64,000 nucleotides of DNA from JAHOYW01 sp963664605 (GCA_963664605.1 OY761536.1:1116001-1180000), one strand, 5' to 3'; counted from the first letter of the stretch, positions 1-8,949 are shown. Made by a program: numbers and translations. The notes: generated by a model not told the origin, from the letters alone.

Positions 1-1
1 G

Positions 2-484
2 CACAACGTGAACTCTATAGGCGGATATGTCCAGGAGCAAAGTGCCGGTTATAATGTTGATTTTAATGCCCCCGCGCAAATTCCGGTTCTTTCAATTGAA
101 AAAATGTTTAAATTTAATCCTATTCTGGAAGATATTAAGAACTATGTCTGGCGTAATTATGATAAAGTTATTTCAATTCAGGATCTGGATGATTCAATAA
201 ATGCTGATGAGGTTTTCGCTATTTCCGATTCCGGAGACAATTTTACTCCTCCGCTTCCTGGTTCAGTAAGCTTGCTGGTTGCGGTTAAGAATTTTCCGGA
301 AACCAATGACGCTGTAATTGCAAAAACTAGAAATTGTGATAAATTACAGCTCAAAAGATTTGTCCTTGACGGGGAAAGTGTATCTTTAAAACCTTTTATT
401 GGTTCCGATGAGCATCATAAACCAAAACCAGAAAGTATTGAATGGGTTCGTAAGGTTTTGAAAGTCGTCATAAGCGCTTTATAA
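2..484 (+). CDS. C-terminal part of an S24/LexA-fold protein, catalytic Ser apparently replaced
   Basis: The frame is open to the left edge, so this is very likely the 3' end of a longer gene; the GTG at 8 is only the first in-window start. Counting from that GTG, residues 69-130 line up by eye with the peptidase S24 domain of LexA and phage repressors: a strand, an SG-x-x turn, a hydrophobic strand and an LKRF strand. In LexA the turn holds the nucleophile Ser in an SGxS pattern. Here it reads SGDN (residues 75-78), with Asn where the Ser belongs, while the general-base Lys (K116 in LQLKRF) is kept. S24 proteins usually carry an N-terminal helix-turn-helix, which would lie outside the window. 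Inference: a non-cleaving repressor-like regulator. The similarity is from pattern only. Confidence 0.5.
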   Translation, partial: HNVNSIGGYVQEQSAGYNVDFNAPAQIPVLSIEKMFKFNPILEDIKNYVWRNYDKVISIQDLDDSINADEVFAISDSGDNFTPPLPGSVSLLVAVKNFPETNDAVIAKTRNCDKLQLKRFVLDGESVSLKPFIGSDEHHKPKPESIEWVRKVLKVVISAL

Positions 485-545
485 TCACTTTTCAATCATG
501 GATGATTTAATTTTATTATGTTCATGATTGTATGAGGGGATGTTT

Positions 546-914
546 ATGGCTGACGAAAAAAACAGTAAAGGCAAAAAAGACCCGGATTCTAAAAAAACAG
601 GTAATTCTTTTGGATTTTCCATTGGATGTCTTGTTATTATAATTACTGTTTGTGCAGTAATTTTCTTCCTTTTTATAAAACCGGCGCTTGATGATTCCGG
701 CTATTCCTATGATGATTTAATAGAAAAAATTCTAGACCTCAAAGACCAGGCTCGTGATACTATTGACAGTACTGGTGAAGCTTATCAGGATGGCAAGGAA
801 AAATATGAGGATATTAAAGATAAAGCGGACGAACATATTGATGATCTGAAAAAAGTTGATGAAAGCGTTCGTGAAGAACTGGATAAAGCATCTCCAAAGC
901 TTATTGAGGATTAA
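546..914 (+). CDS. small single-pass membrane protein with charged helical tail
   Basis: About 122 residues. A short Lys-rich cytoplasmic head is followed by one strong transmembrane segment (starting near GFSIGCLVIII) and then a highly charged, probably helical or coiled-coil tail rich in Asp, Lys and Glu. I do not recognise a family. The frame is open from a TTG at 528, but GAGGGG at 534-539 sits 6 bases before the ATG at 546, so that start is chosen. It follows the S24-like gene by about 60 bases on the same strand. The tail resembles apolipophorin-like or late-embryogenesis-like low-complexity helices only in composition, so no function is proposed. Confidence 0.6.
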   Translation: MADEKNSKGKKDPDSKKTGNSFGFSIGCLVIIITVCAVIFFLFIKPALDDSGYSYDDLIEKILDLKDQARDTIDSTGEAYQDGKEKYEDIKDKADEHIDDLKKVDESVREELDKASPKLIED

Positions 915-1009
915 AGAATCGTGCTAAATATATATTTTGTTCTCAAATAATCAGTTTTGAGCTGGAAAATACTTGTTCCTTAACTATTGATTTTAAAGAA
1001 AATCTTATT

Positions 1010-1876
1010 ATGAGTATAGGTGAAAAAAGACTAAAATGCGGTTTTAAAATTCCGGTTTTCGGGTTGGGAACCTGGATGCTGGGAGGTGATTCTGAACGTG
1101 ATTTTGCAAATGATGGACAGGCGGATATTGCCTCTCTTATATGCGGGATGGAGCATGGTTTTAAACATATTGACACTGCCGAGATGTATGCGGCTGGCTT
1201 TGCCGAGGAAATCACCGGGCAGGCAATAAAAGGACATTCGCGGGAAAATTTGTTTATTACTTCTAAAGTCTGGTACGATGACCTCAGTTATGATGGCGTG
1301 TTGCGTGCTGCGGAAAACAGCTTGAAACGGCTTTGTACGGATTATCTTGATCTATATCTTATCCATAAACCCAATGACCAGTTTCCGCTGAATGAAACTA
1401 TGCGGGCTCTTGACCGCCTGGTAAACGAGAAACTGATAAAGAATATTGGGGTTAGTAATTTTTCCGTGGAGCGTTTTAAGCATACACAGCAATTTTGTGA
1501 ACATAAGATCGTTGTTAATCAGGTTCATTATAATCTGGCAAGCCGCGAACCGGAGAATGGCTTACTGGAATTTTGTCAGAAAAATGATGTTATGCTTGTT
1601 GCGTGGCGTCCCCTGGCGAAAGGCGGTATTATAGATGTTGACTATCCGTTTTTTGATGAACTTTGTGAAAAATACCGAAAAACCAGGGCCCCAATAGCTT
1701 TGAACTGGTTGTTGAGTCAGGATAATGTCGTAACTATTTCAACTATGCGTTCGACGTCCCATATCGAAGAAAATCTTGCTGCTTTGAACTGGAATATGAG
1801 TAATGAAGACATAGAAGCCTTGCGTCATGGATTTCCTGGGCAGGAGAAAGTTTCATCTACTCTTCCATTAAGCTGA
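1010..1876 (+). CDS. aldo/keto reductase
   Basis: A 288-residue NAD(P)H-dependent oxidoreductase of the AKR superfamily, (alpha/beta)8 barrel, cytoplasmic. The classical tetrad is present: D55 and Y60 in HIDTAEMY, K86 in TSKVW and H119 in LIHKP. The SNFS and NQVHYN motifs of the family follow near residues 145-170. It has the size and pattern of the AKR3/AKR5-like 2,5-diketogluconate reductase type. The substrate cannot be read from sequence. It stands between a small membrane protein and a convergent PP2C gene, with no obvious operon partner. The Shine-Dalgarno sequence is weak (AAAGAA about 9 bases upstream). Confidence 0.9.
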   Translation: MSIGEKRLKCGFKIPVFGLGTWMLGGDSERDFANDGQADIASLICGMEHGFKHIDTAEMYAAGFAEEITGQAIKGHSRENLFITSKVWYDDLSYDGVLRAAENSLKRLCTDYLDLYLIHKPNDQFPLNETMRALDRLVNEKLIKNIGVSNFSVERFKHTQQFCEHKIVVNQVHYNLASREPENGLLEFCQKNDVMLVAWRPLAKGGIIDVDYPFFDELCEKYRKTRAPIALNWLLSQDNVVTISTMRSTSHIEENLAALNWNMSNEDIEALRHGFPGQEKVSSTLPLS

Positions 1877-1918
1877 TTTAATGTTTACCTGGAAATATCT
1901 GCCTGCATCTTCATGGTA

Positions 1919-2695
1919 TTAAAAGGCGCATATAATGCTGATATTGTCTTCGCCGCCGTTTATTAAAGCTTCTTTCATTAAAGCATTTACCGTACTTTTG
2001 GGATTGCTGCTGATCCTGAGAATGTCTTCTATTCGTTCGTTCGGAACGTGCATTGACAGGCCGTCAGAGCATAACATGTAGCGTTCGTCAGGAGACCTTG
2101 TATAAACGTTTATTTTGGGTTCAACGGTAGGATTGGGACCTATTGATTTTGAAATAATATGTGCAAAAGGATGGGTTTTTGCCTCTTCGCTGGTAATGGT
2201 TCCTTTTTTGACCAGGGTGGCGACGAGACTGTGGTCTTCAGTCAGTTGTTTCAGTTTACCGTCATTATAGACATATAAACGACTATCCCCGGCATGTCCG
2301 ACTATAACATGGGTCGGGGTAAAGACCGCTGCAATAACAGTTGTACCCATAGGACAGGCAAAATTCTGGCGATAGTTCTGAGCGAAAATATCGTCATTCA
2401 CAGAACATATCTCATCATGCAGGAAAGATTTTATTTTTTGCAGAGACGTCAATTTGCCGATATTGAGGTATTTCCAACTGGATACAAAACGCCGGCAGCA
2501 TAACGAACTGGCAATTTCCCCGTTTTCATGCCCGCCGATACCGTCGGCTATTACTGCCATGGAATTTAATTCTTCATGATAATCTATATAACAAAAACAG
2601 TCTTCGTTAGTTTCTCTGACTAATCCTGTATGTGTTTCCCCTGAAAAAGTCAGACGCGGCACATATCGTTGCTTTTTTGTTTTCAGCTTATCCAT
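1919..2695 (-). CDS. PP2C-family serine/threonine protein phosphatase
   Basis: A 258-residue stand-alone metal-dependent phosphatase like bacterial Stp1/PrpC. The metal-binding motifs are visible: the RETNED motif near residue 27-32, ADGIGGH at 50-56 (D51), AGDSRLY, the SDGL motif and the C-terminal GGEDNIS (D250). It would dephosphorylate Ser/Thr-phosphorylated proteins in the cytoplasm. No transmembrane segment is seen. A partner kinase or FHA protein is not next to it, which is the usual arrangement. The start ATG is preceded by AAGAGA at good spacing. It is convergent with the aldo/keto reductase and divergent from the EF-G-like gene. Confidence 0.92.
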   Translation of the reverse strand: MDKLKTKKQRYVPRLTFSGETHTGLVRETNEDCFCYIDYHEELNSMAVIADGIGGHENGEIASSLCCRRFVSSWKYLNIGKLTSLQKIKSFLHDEICSVNDDIFAQNYRQNFACPMGTTVIAAVFTPTHVIVGHAGDSRLYVYNDGKLKQLTEDHSLVATLVKKGTITSEEAKTHPFAHIISKSIGPNPTVEPKINVYTRSPDERYMLCSDGLSMHVPNERIEDILRISSNPKSTVNALMKEALINGGEDNISIICAF

Positions 2696-2918
2696 AATAT
2701 TCTCTTAGTTACTTTAAAAATACTACCTGAATAAGAGCTTTGCAACAATTAAAGCAGGATATATTTGAAATATGACAATAAAAATCTTATTTAGGCTTTT
2801 GATTTTCCACAAAGGTCTGCTATTTTAGTATACATTTGCCGCTTTGTCAAGGTATTGTGTAAATTTTAGTGTTTTATTTCTTTGAATTTCTTTAATTTAA
2901 TAATAAAAAGGAACTGCT

Positions 2919-4934
2919 ATGGAAAAAGTAAGTGAAACCAGGAATTTCGTTGTTGCCGGCCACAGTGGGTGTGGGAAAACTTCCCTTTGTGACCTGATGC
3001 TTTTTAAAGCCGGAGCTGTTGAACGTTTAGGTAGTGTCGACCAGAAAACCAGCGTATCTGATTATACTCCGGAAGAACAGGAAAAGCAGGCGAGCATTTA
3101 TTCATCCCCCCTTAACTGCACCTGGAAAGGAAAGAATTACTTTTTTGTAGATACCCCTGGTTACGCTGAATTTATTGGTGAAACTATTGCTCCGATGAGT
3201 ATTGCCGACAGTCTGCTGCTGGTTGTGGATGCGGTTGAAGGCTTGCAGATCGGTTCGACTCGAGCCTGGAAAATTGCCAGAAACTTGAATATTCCGCGTT
3301 TTATCCTGATTAACCGCATAGACCGTGACAGAGCTGACTTCAAAACAGTTCTAACTCAACTCCAGGAAGCATATGGCAAAACAGTTTGCGTGCCGGTTAC
3401 ATTGCCAGTTGGCAAAGAAGGTGATTTTAATGCGGTTGTGAACGTTCTCCGGGATACGGATATTCCCGCCGAACTCGCTGACGATGCAGCGAAATATAAA
3501 GAAATGCTCATGGATACTATCGCCGAATCCGATGAAGCACTAATGGAAAAATACTTGGAAGGCGAAGAGCTTACTGATGAGGAAATCGCCACCGGACTTT
3601 ATACCGCTATCATGAGCGGCGACCTGGTTCCGGTTTACGCCGCGAGCACCGCGAAGGATATTGGTGTTACTAAACTCATGGACAGTATAAATAACCTTTT
3701 TCCGAATCCATTGACTAAGAAGAAAGTCAAACTGGCTGATGACAGTGAAATGGAACTGGTCGAAAGCGGTGCTCCCGTTGCGAAGGTTTTTAAATGTGTT
3801 GTTGACCCGTTTATAGGACAACTTACTTTCTTCAAGGTTGTTTCCGGAGAAATGAAGTCAGACAGTGAATACTATAATGTAAATACTGCCACGAAAGAGC
3901 GTTTTGGATCAATTTTGTTGCTTAATGGGAAAAACCAGAAAAGCGCGTCTTCACTTGGGCCGGGCAGCATCGGAGCTATAGCAAAGCTTAAAAATACTCA
4001 CATCGGCAATACATTAGGAAATAGTTCTTCTAAAGAGCTGGTTCCAATAGTATTTCCGAATCCGGTTATGTCCTATGCTATTTCTCCCGCGAAAAGCGGT
4101 GAGGAAGATAAAATTGCTCAAGGACTGCATAAGTTGTCTGAAAGCGATCCCACTGTTACTCTGGTGCGGCAGGATGAAACCCATGAAATGCTGCTTTCAG
4201 GTATGGGAGATCAGCATCTTTCGCAAATCGTCCACAAACTGAAAGAACATTACAAGGTTGATGTGAATCTGGATACTCCGAAAATCCCTTATCGTGAAAC
4301 TATCACTATGAATGGCGAAGGGCATTACAGGCACAAAAAACAAACCGGCGGAGCTGGACAGTTCGCGGAAGTATATTTGCGCATTGAACCATCTCAGGAC
4401 GGCTATGAGTTTGAAAATAAAGTCGTTGGCGGAAATATTCCGAAAAACTTTATTCCGGCAGTTGAAAAAGGCGTTGTCGAAACTTTAGATAAAGGCCCGC
4501 TGGTCGGTTGTAAAGTGGAAAATGTCAAAGTAACTGTTTATGACGGTAAATATCATCCGGTTGATTCTAATGAAATGGCGTTTAAAATTGCCGGGAGAAT
4601 GGCTTTCCGTGATGCTATGAGCAAAGCGAAACCTGTAATTCTTGAACCTATAATGAAGGTGAAAATCACTATCCCTAATGATTATATGGGAGATATTACC
4701 GGTGATTTGAATCACAAGCGCGGCCGTATTCTGGGGATGGGCTCGGAAGAAGGTATGCAGGTTGTGAATGCTGATGTTCCGCAAGTTGAAATGGCGAAAT
4801 ACGCTACTGAACTGCGCAGCATGACACAGGGACGCGGAGTATTCAAAATGGATTTTGAAAGGTATGAAAACGTACCTTCAAATATTGCTAATGATATTAT
4901 CGCCAAGTATCAGGATGAAAACAGCGAAGATTAA
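2919..4934 (+). CDS. elongation factor G-like GTPase (FusA2/EF-G II type)
   Basis: A 671-residue translational GTPase with EF-G domain order: G domain, beta-barrel domain II, domains III-V. The P-loop is GHSGCGKTS (residues 14-22) and switch II is DTPGYAEF. The guanine-specificity motif reads NRID instead of NKxD, as in many FusA2-type paralogues. The protein is slightly shorter than canonical EF-G (about 690-700). It lies alone, not in the rpsL-rpsG-fusA-tufA operon, which supports the paralogue call. FusA2 proteins may act in ribosome recycling or under special conditions; the precise role is unknown. AAAAGGAA precedes the ATG, and a strong terminator follows the stop. Confidence 0.88.
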   Translation: MEKVSETRNFVVAGHSGCGKTSLCDLMLFKAGAVERLGSVDQKTSVSDYTPEEQEKQASIYSSPLNCTWKGKNYFFVDTPGYAEFIGETIAPMSIADSLLLVVDAVEGLQIGSTRAWKIARNLNIPRFILINRIDRDRADFKTVLTQLQEAYGKTVCVPVTLPVGKEGDFNAVVNVLRDTDIPAELADDAAKYKEMLMDTIAESDEALMEKYLEGEELTDEEIATGLYTAIMSGDLVPVYAASTAKDIGVTKLMDSINNLFPNPLTKKKVKLADDSEMELVESGAPVAKVFKCVVDPFIGQLTFFKVVSGEMKSDSEYYNVNTATKERFGSILLLNGKNQKSASSLGPGSIGAIAKLKNTHIGNTLGNSSSKELVPIVFPNPVMSYAISPAKSGEEDKIAQGLHKLSESDPTVTLVRQDETHEMLLSGMGDQHLSQIVHKLKEHYKVDVNLDTPKIPYRETITMNGEGHYRHKKQTGGAGQFAEVYLRIEPSQDGYEFENKVVGGNIPKNFIPAVEKGVVETLDKGPLVGCKVENVKVTVYDGKYHPVDSNEMAFKIAGRMAFRDAMSKAKPVILEPIMKVKITIPNDYMGDITGDLNHKRGRILGMGSEEGMQVVNADVPQVEMAKYATELRSMTQGRGVFKMDFERYENVPSNIANDIIAKYQDENSED

Positions 4935-4948
4935 TCTTCTGAGAATAC

Positions 4949-4984
4949 AAAACCGCGGACTGAATTAAAGTCCGCGGTTTTTTT
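4949..4984 (+). terminator. rho-independent terminator after the EF-G-like gene
   Basis: A perfect 13-bp stem (4949-4961 with 4969-4981), GC-rich core CCGCGGACT, 7-base loop, followed by a run of seven T ending at 4984. It lies 15 bases after the EF-G-like stop codon. On the other strand it could also serve the end of the minus-strand TadE gene (stop at 5023), because an A run flanks the other side. Confidence 0.93.
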
Positions 4985-5022
4985 ATATCATGTTTGTAGT
5001 TCCGCTGGAGCCGTAAGATATT

Positions 5023-5658
5023 TTATTCGCTGCTGTTCGATATCGCGGGATAATATACTTTGTTGGCGCGCATTTCACGTAAATCAAGATCATCGACTTC
5101 AATGCCGAATAAATGCGTAAAAGATAGTTTTAGATCTCCTACATTTTCGGTGTTCGAATCAAGAGTGAAAACACTGTTGAAGTTGGAATCCGCCTGCCCC
5201 TCGACTAATTCCGCGGTGGCAAGCATGGTTTCATAATTATCTTCCACATTTATCAGTGTGGTTGTCGGCATAAAATAATAGTCGTTGCTGTACATTGATC
5301 TTGAATATCCCGAATTATTTAACTGATCCGTGACTAGCGCTTCAATACCATAGTCAGAATCAACATCATAATAGGATACTATTTTGTCATCAGCGGTAAA
5401 CGGTAAACCGTCTTCATTATTATCTGTGTCGCCGTAGTTCCAGTAAAATATACTGTCGCCGGCTCCGCCAACTGAGCTTTGGCTGCGGGAGGCAAGTTCA
5501 GCATTTCCTTTTGCTTCAATAAACGCGCGGATATTAGAAATTCCCAGGCCGGCAATAAAAATCATTCCCAGTACAATGACAAGTATCGGAATCAGGCAGA
5601 CGCACATTTCTACCATTGCCTGTCCTTTTTGTTCATGGGATTTAATTTTATTTATCAT
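5023..5658 (-). CDS. TadE-like pilus/secreted protein
   Basis: A 211-residue protein with a short positively charged head, a GQAMVE segment and one hydrophobic N-terminal helix (about residues 14-40), the layout of TadE-family minor pseudopilins. The rest is a polar, Asp/Ser/Asn-rich exported domain without a recognised fold. The first residues of the helix (KGQAMVEMC) resemble the Tad motif around the conserved Glu. It is the last of three adjacent Tad-like genes, starting 12 bases after the previous stop, with AAGGGAA as ribosome site. Likely a membrane-anchored or assembled extracytoplasmic protein. Confidence 0.7.
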   Translation of the reverse strand: MINKIKSHEQKGQAMVEMCVCLIPILVIVLGMIFIAGLGISNIRAFIEAKGNAELASRSQSSVGGAGDSIFYWNYGDTDNNEDGLPFTADDKIVSYYDVDSDYGIEALVTDQLNNSGYSRSMYSNDYYFMPTTTLINVEDNYETMLATAELVEGQADSNFNSVFTLDSNTENVGDLKLSFTHLFGIEVDDLDLREMRANKVYYPAISNSSE

Positions 5659-5670
5659 AATGCTGTTCCC

Positions 5671-7527
5671 TTACAGGTGCGGCGGCCCGATTTTTGTCCC
5701 GGAATAGACGCCTGTAGGCCCGCCCGGAGTCCATCGGCAGATCATAACTTCATTAGTTACCAGATTGCCGTTTCTATCTTTCAGTATATACATCTGTCCA
5801 TAATAAATACGAGTGTTCCAGCCGTCTTCCACTTCCTCAAGCTCTTTGGATGAATTTGCATCCCGGCTGGTGTCCAGCCTCCGGTAAATCTGTTGAAGCC
5901 AGCCGGCTCCATTAGGATTGCTTGCTGCATCATACTTGTAATCATCGTTGAAATAAATAGAAATATTGGAGTCATCACGAACATAATCATTATTCCAACC
6001 GGTCTTACGGAAAGTTTCATCATCCAGCTTTTGCAGAGCGGTTAAATACTGCTGTGCGCCGTCCGGCGGCTCTGATCCGGGATTGCTAAGGTCTTCAATG
6101 GTGGAAAGCCAGATTACGAACTTTTCCAAATTGCTGAATTCAATCCGCAACGGCCGGATTTTCTGCATTGCGCTTGGCACAATTGCGACATTATTAAAAA
6201 GCGGCAGTATTATAATCGCGTCTGTTGGCGGTTTGTTATTTGGGAGGGTGGCGATAGGTTTTGCGACTACCCCGCCAATACCACCGTCAGTAGTCGCGTC
6301 ATTGCCGACTTTCAGGGTCTGTTCCGATTTTTCTTCTATAATATTATTCTGTAAAGCAGTTTGCGCCTTTGACATCTGGTCTGTTCCGGCATAAGGATTA
6401 TCTTTGTTGTAAGGGGTGGCCATTTTAGTCTTGTATTTATTCATAAGCTTTATTTTCTGATAGCATTCAGCATAAGCCACGGCGCCGCCATAAAACATAT
6501 TATCTTTTAAATTGCTCCTAAGGAACATTCCCCGGCTCCAGTAATTTAAACCATCATGGTTAGGTCCGTCGTAGCTGAGGTTCTGTGTGCCGTCGGCATC
6601 ATATTGGGCCCATTTGTTGTCGTAGGCACAAAATGAGATTTGTGGACGGATCTCGTAGTCGGCGCCAATATTGCTCAAAGCTTCTTCGACTGTGGATTTG
6701 TCGTCGTCGCTGATATATATATAACGCACTCCCAAGGTATAAATTTCACTCTCATTCGGGAAATCAGTTTGTTCAAAATCGATGTTGTACCATTTACCGT
6801 CCCAGTAGGAATCGGGATATTTGATAATGGCGTTTAGCTGGGGATGACACCATAAAGAATTGAGTATTGCATTGTAAAGGCTGTCGTCATTGGGATCATT
6901 GCAAAGCCATTGAGGGTCAATATTATCAAGACCAGCGAAACGCCCGTTGGGACGCACTGCCAGTCCCTGGTTCAGTATGAGGGTTAACATACTTCTATAT
7001 GGTTCGCGCCATTCATAATAATTACAATACTGAACATCATAGCGGGGGAAATTATTTACCGGGTCAAGTTTTTCCAGATAAGAGTTCAAATCGGAATAAA
7101 CCGTTTTATATCCGCTTTTCGAGTCGCCAAGGTAAATGTTGACACCGTTATTTTTAGCCGCCTGCTGTGCTGCTCCAAAAGCGATCAGCGGCCCGCAAAA
7201 TGAAATCCTTGATTGCATTTCGGTCAGAGTTTTATTGACCGAAGACAATTTCTGACTTTCAGTTTCACCCATGGCTTCAATACCGTAGTAATCCAGCAGG
7301 CCGTTGGCAGCTTTGATTAAGTTGATCTCGCCAATAAGATTGAGGCTGCGGGCTTGCCATTTTGCCGCGGCAAGGGCGGCAGACTGTTCCGCGGTTTCAA
7401 GTTTTACTTTGGAACGGATAATAGAATGCAGGTCGAATAAAAATAAAGTAGCAATCAGCAGGATAATCAAAATCACGATAGCGAAAATTAAAACCTGACC
7501 TTGTTCTCTATGTCTTCTGAAGCTCAT
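5671..7527 (-). CDS. TadG-like protein with large exported domain
   Basis: A 618-residue protein beginning with a basic head, the EQGQVLIFAIVILII motif and one N-terminal transmembrane helix (about residues 10-33), then LETAEQSAALAAAKWQA, which is typical of the putative Flp pilus-assembly TadE/G-like family (Tad_N). The remaining 550 residues are polar and aromatic-rich and presumably sit outside the inner membrane. No von Willebrand factor MIDAS motif of classical TadG was recognised. It lies between two shorter TadE-like genes on the same strand, suggesting co-expression. No TadA ATPase, RcpA secretin or prepilin peptidase lies in the window. Confidence 0.7.
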   Translation of the reverse strand: MSFRRHREQGQVLIFAIVILIILLIATLFLFDLHSIIRSKVKLETAEQSAALAAAKWQARSLNLIGEINLIKAANGLLDYYGIEAMGETESQKLSSVNKTLTEMQSRISFCGPLIAFGAAQQAAKNNGVNIYLGDSKSGYKTVYSDLNSYLEKLDPVNNFPRYDVQYCNYYEWREPYRSMLTLILNQGLAVRPNGRFAGLDNIDPQWLCNDPNDDSLYNAILNSLWCHPQLNAIIKYPDSYWDGKWYNIDFEQTDFPNESEIYTLGVRYIYISDDDKSTVEEALSNIGADYEIRPQISFCAYDNKWAQYDADGTQNLSYDGPNHDGLNYWSRGMFLRSNLKDNMFYGGAVAYAECYQKIKLMNKYKTKMATPYNKDNPYAGTDQMSKAQTALQNNIIEEKSEQTLKVGNDATTDGGIGGVVAKPIATLPNNKPPTDAIIILPLFNNVAIVPSAMQKIRPLRIEFSNLEKFVIWLSTIEDLSNPGSEPPDGAQQYLTALQKLDDETFRKTGWNNDYVRDDSNISIYFNDDYKYDAASNPNGAGWLQQIYRRLDTSRDANSSKELEEVEDGWNTRIYYGQMYILKDRNGNLVTNEVMICRWTPGGPTGVYSGTKIGPPHL

Positions 7528-7558
7528 CTTTCACCTTATTAAATCTTAACCCTTAAAA

Positions 7559-8110
7559 CTAATCTTCTAAATATAAACTCGCGTGATTGAAAGTACTGGA
7601 TTTACCGCTTGGATTTGCTTCTGTCGCCCCGCCGACAACCCAGCTTAAGTTTTCAGTAAGCAGCGGCATATTCTTCACTCTAACGACTCCGTCGATGGTG
7701 CTGCCGCTGGTATTGGAATAATTTATTTCAACAAGAGGGGTGTCACTAGTGATATTGTCCGGCTCCCAATATTCGTAGTTAATGGTGCTGGGGCCGTATT
7801 GAGAGTAGGACATATATTCTTCCGCCGCATCTGAAAGTTTTTGCTGGGTAAAAGGAGCTGTAACCGGATTCCCGGAAATGTCCTGTCCTGATGCGCCGGT
7901 GATTGCTACTCGCGAAGCTCTTACGACAATTGATCTGGAATAGCCCAAACTGTAGGCCTTTGCCGCGTAAAAAGATGAATATTCCGTCAGCATTTGTGCC
8001 ATTGACCATTGAAATATTTGCATCAAGCCGAAAAAAATCAGGCATAAGAGCATAATGCAAATCAATGATTCAAGGATAGTAGCACCGCTTTCCGCTTTCT
8101 TTTTGCGCAT
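7559..8110 (-). CDS. TadE-like pilus/secreted protein
   Basis: 183 residues with a Lys/Arg-rich head, the SGATILESLICIMLL segment and one hydrophobic helix (about residues 9-35), followed by a polar exported domain with an AAKAYSLGYSRS segment, as in TadE-like proteins. The conserved Glu after the small-residue motif (E14) is kept. It is the promoter-proximal gene of the three-gene Tad-like cluster. Ribosome site GAGGGAT lies before the ATG. The function is inferred from architecture only. Confidence 0.68.
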   Translation of the reverse strand: MRKKKAESGATILESLICIMLLCLIFFGLMQIFQWSMAQMLTEYSSFYAAKAYSLGYSRSIVVRASRVAITGASGQDISGNPVTAPFTQQKLSDAAEEYMSYSQYGPSTINYEYWEPDNITSDTPLVEINYSNTSGSTIDGVVRVKNMPLLTENLSWVVGGATEANPSGKSSTFNHASLYLED

Positions 8111-8226
8111 GGTTTATCCCTCGAAAAAATTAAAATTTAACCCTTAAAACTCAACTCTTAAAACTTATAAGAATAAAATACTTGTTAAAGTATCTTTTTG
8201 CAAGCCGGAAGAGCCTGATATTAACG

Positions 8227-8263
8227 CCGCATGCAGATTATTTATTAACAATCCTGCATGCGG
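8227..8263. repeat. 10-bp inverted repeat between EF-hand and TadE-like genes
   Basis: CCGCATGCAG at 8227-8236 is mirrored by CTGCATGCGG at 8254-8263 around a 17-base AT-rich loop. It lies 32 bases after the EF-hand gene stop (minus strand). A T run is lacking directly after the stem on the minus strand, so it may be a weak terminator or an mRNA-stabilising hairpin. Confidence 0.5.
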
Positions 8264-8294
8264 AATTTTATTGTTGCTGCGAGATATTGGAAAC

Positions 8295-8714
8295 TTATTT
8301 ATTCTTCTTTTTATGAATGAATTTACGGAGTTCTTTTGCATTGACTTTCTCATCATTATTCTTGTCTGCTTTTTCCTCCCATTTCTTATTCACTTCCGAA
8401 CGGTTTTTGAGGTAAGCATTTGCTTCCTGTTTTAAGCGGGCTTTACGGAATTCTTTTGCGTTGATTGTTCCGTCACTGTTTTTGTCCGCTTTCTTTTCCC
8501 ATTTTTTATCAACTTCTGAACTGTTTTCTAAATAATCTTTACGGGCAGCCCTGTTTTCCTTACGGCTGAGAAGCCCATCGTTGTTGGTGTCTGCTTTTTT
8601 CTCATATTTAGTGTCAACTTTACGGGTTCGGATCTTTGCGCGGTTATTTTGGGCGAAAGAATTCACATTAACTGCGAATAATACGATTATTGTGATTAGC
8701 GTTATGGTCTTCAT
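8295..8714 (-). CDS. secreted EF-hand repeat protein
   Basis: 139 residues. A signal peptide (about 1-21, ending near SFAQ) is followed by three copies of a 35-40 residue unit, each with a KADxNxD EF-hand-type calcium loop: residues 42-53, 77-88 and 117-128. Loops 1 and 2 have the canonical DxNxDG pattern with Glu at position 12. Loop 3 has Glu in place of the Gly, which may weaken binding. Between loops lie the repeated blocks SSEVDKKWEKKADK and RSEVNKKWEEKADK, so the units are recent duplications. The protein is very basic. Likely a periplasmic or extracellular calcium-binding protein, partner unknown. AGGAG lies 9 bases before the ATG. Confidence 0.8.
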   Translation of the reverse strand: MKTITLITIIVLFAVNVNSFAQNNRAKIRTRKVDTKYEKKADTNNDGLLSRKENRAARKDYLENSSEVDKKWEKKADKNSDGTINAKEFRKARLKQEANAYLKNRSEVNKKWEEKADKNNDEKVNAKELRKFIHKKKNK

Positions 8715-8880
8715 TTTTTTGCTCCTGTAATCGTTTTCGGTTTTCTTACCCTTTGGAACTGTTCCCGGTATTTGTTAATATAAACGTGCAGGAAATAAAA
8801 AATATTGCATCCTTTTGTTAAAAAAGTTTTTGAAAGGGAGGTTTTAGAAGCTTATACCTGCTTAAAATAAAAATAGACAA

Positions 8881-8901
8881 AATTGTAAAAGAGTGACAAT
8901 T
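8881..8901. promoter_or_regulatory. dyad upstream of sigma-54 promoter, candidate activator site
   Basis: AATTGT (8881-8886) and ACAATT (8896-8901) form a perfect 6-bp inverted repeat with a 9-base spacer. This is close to the NifA enhancer pattern TGT-N10-ACA but one base shorter. Its centre lies about 60 bases upstream of the -24 element of the HEPN-like gene, a reasonable position for a bacterial enhancer-binding protein. That NifA binds here is inference. Confidence 0.45.
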
Positions 8902-8949
8902 ATTTCCACTTTTTGCGGTTTGTCTGTTTTTGTTAAGCTCAAATAAAAC

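Noticed and set aside
5479..5853. Plus-strand open frame opposite the TadE/TadG-like genes
   Set aside because: It lies antisense to two well-supported genes across their boundary, has no ribosome site and no recognisable domain.
8227..8263. Standard rho-independent terminator at the inverted repeat
   Set aside because: On the minus strand the stem is not followed by a T run; it is listed only as an inverted repeat.
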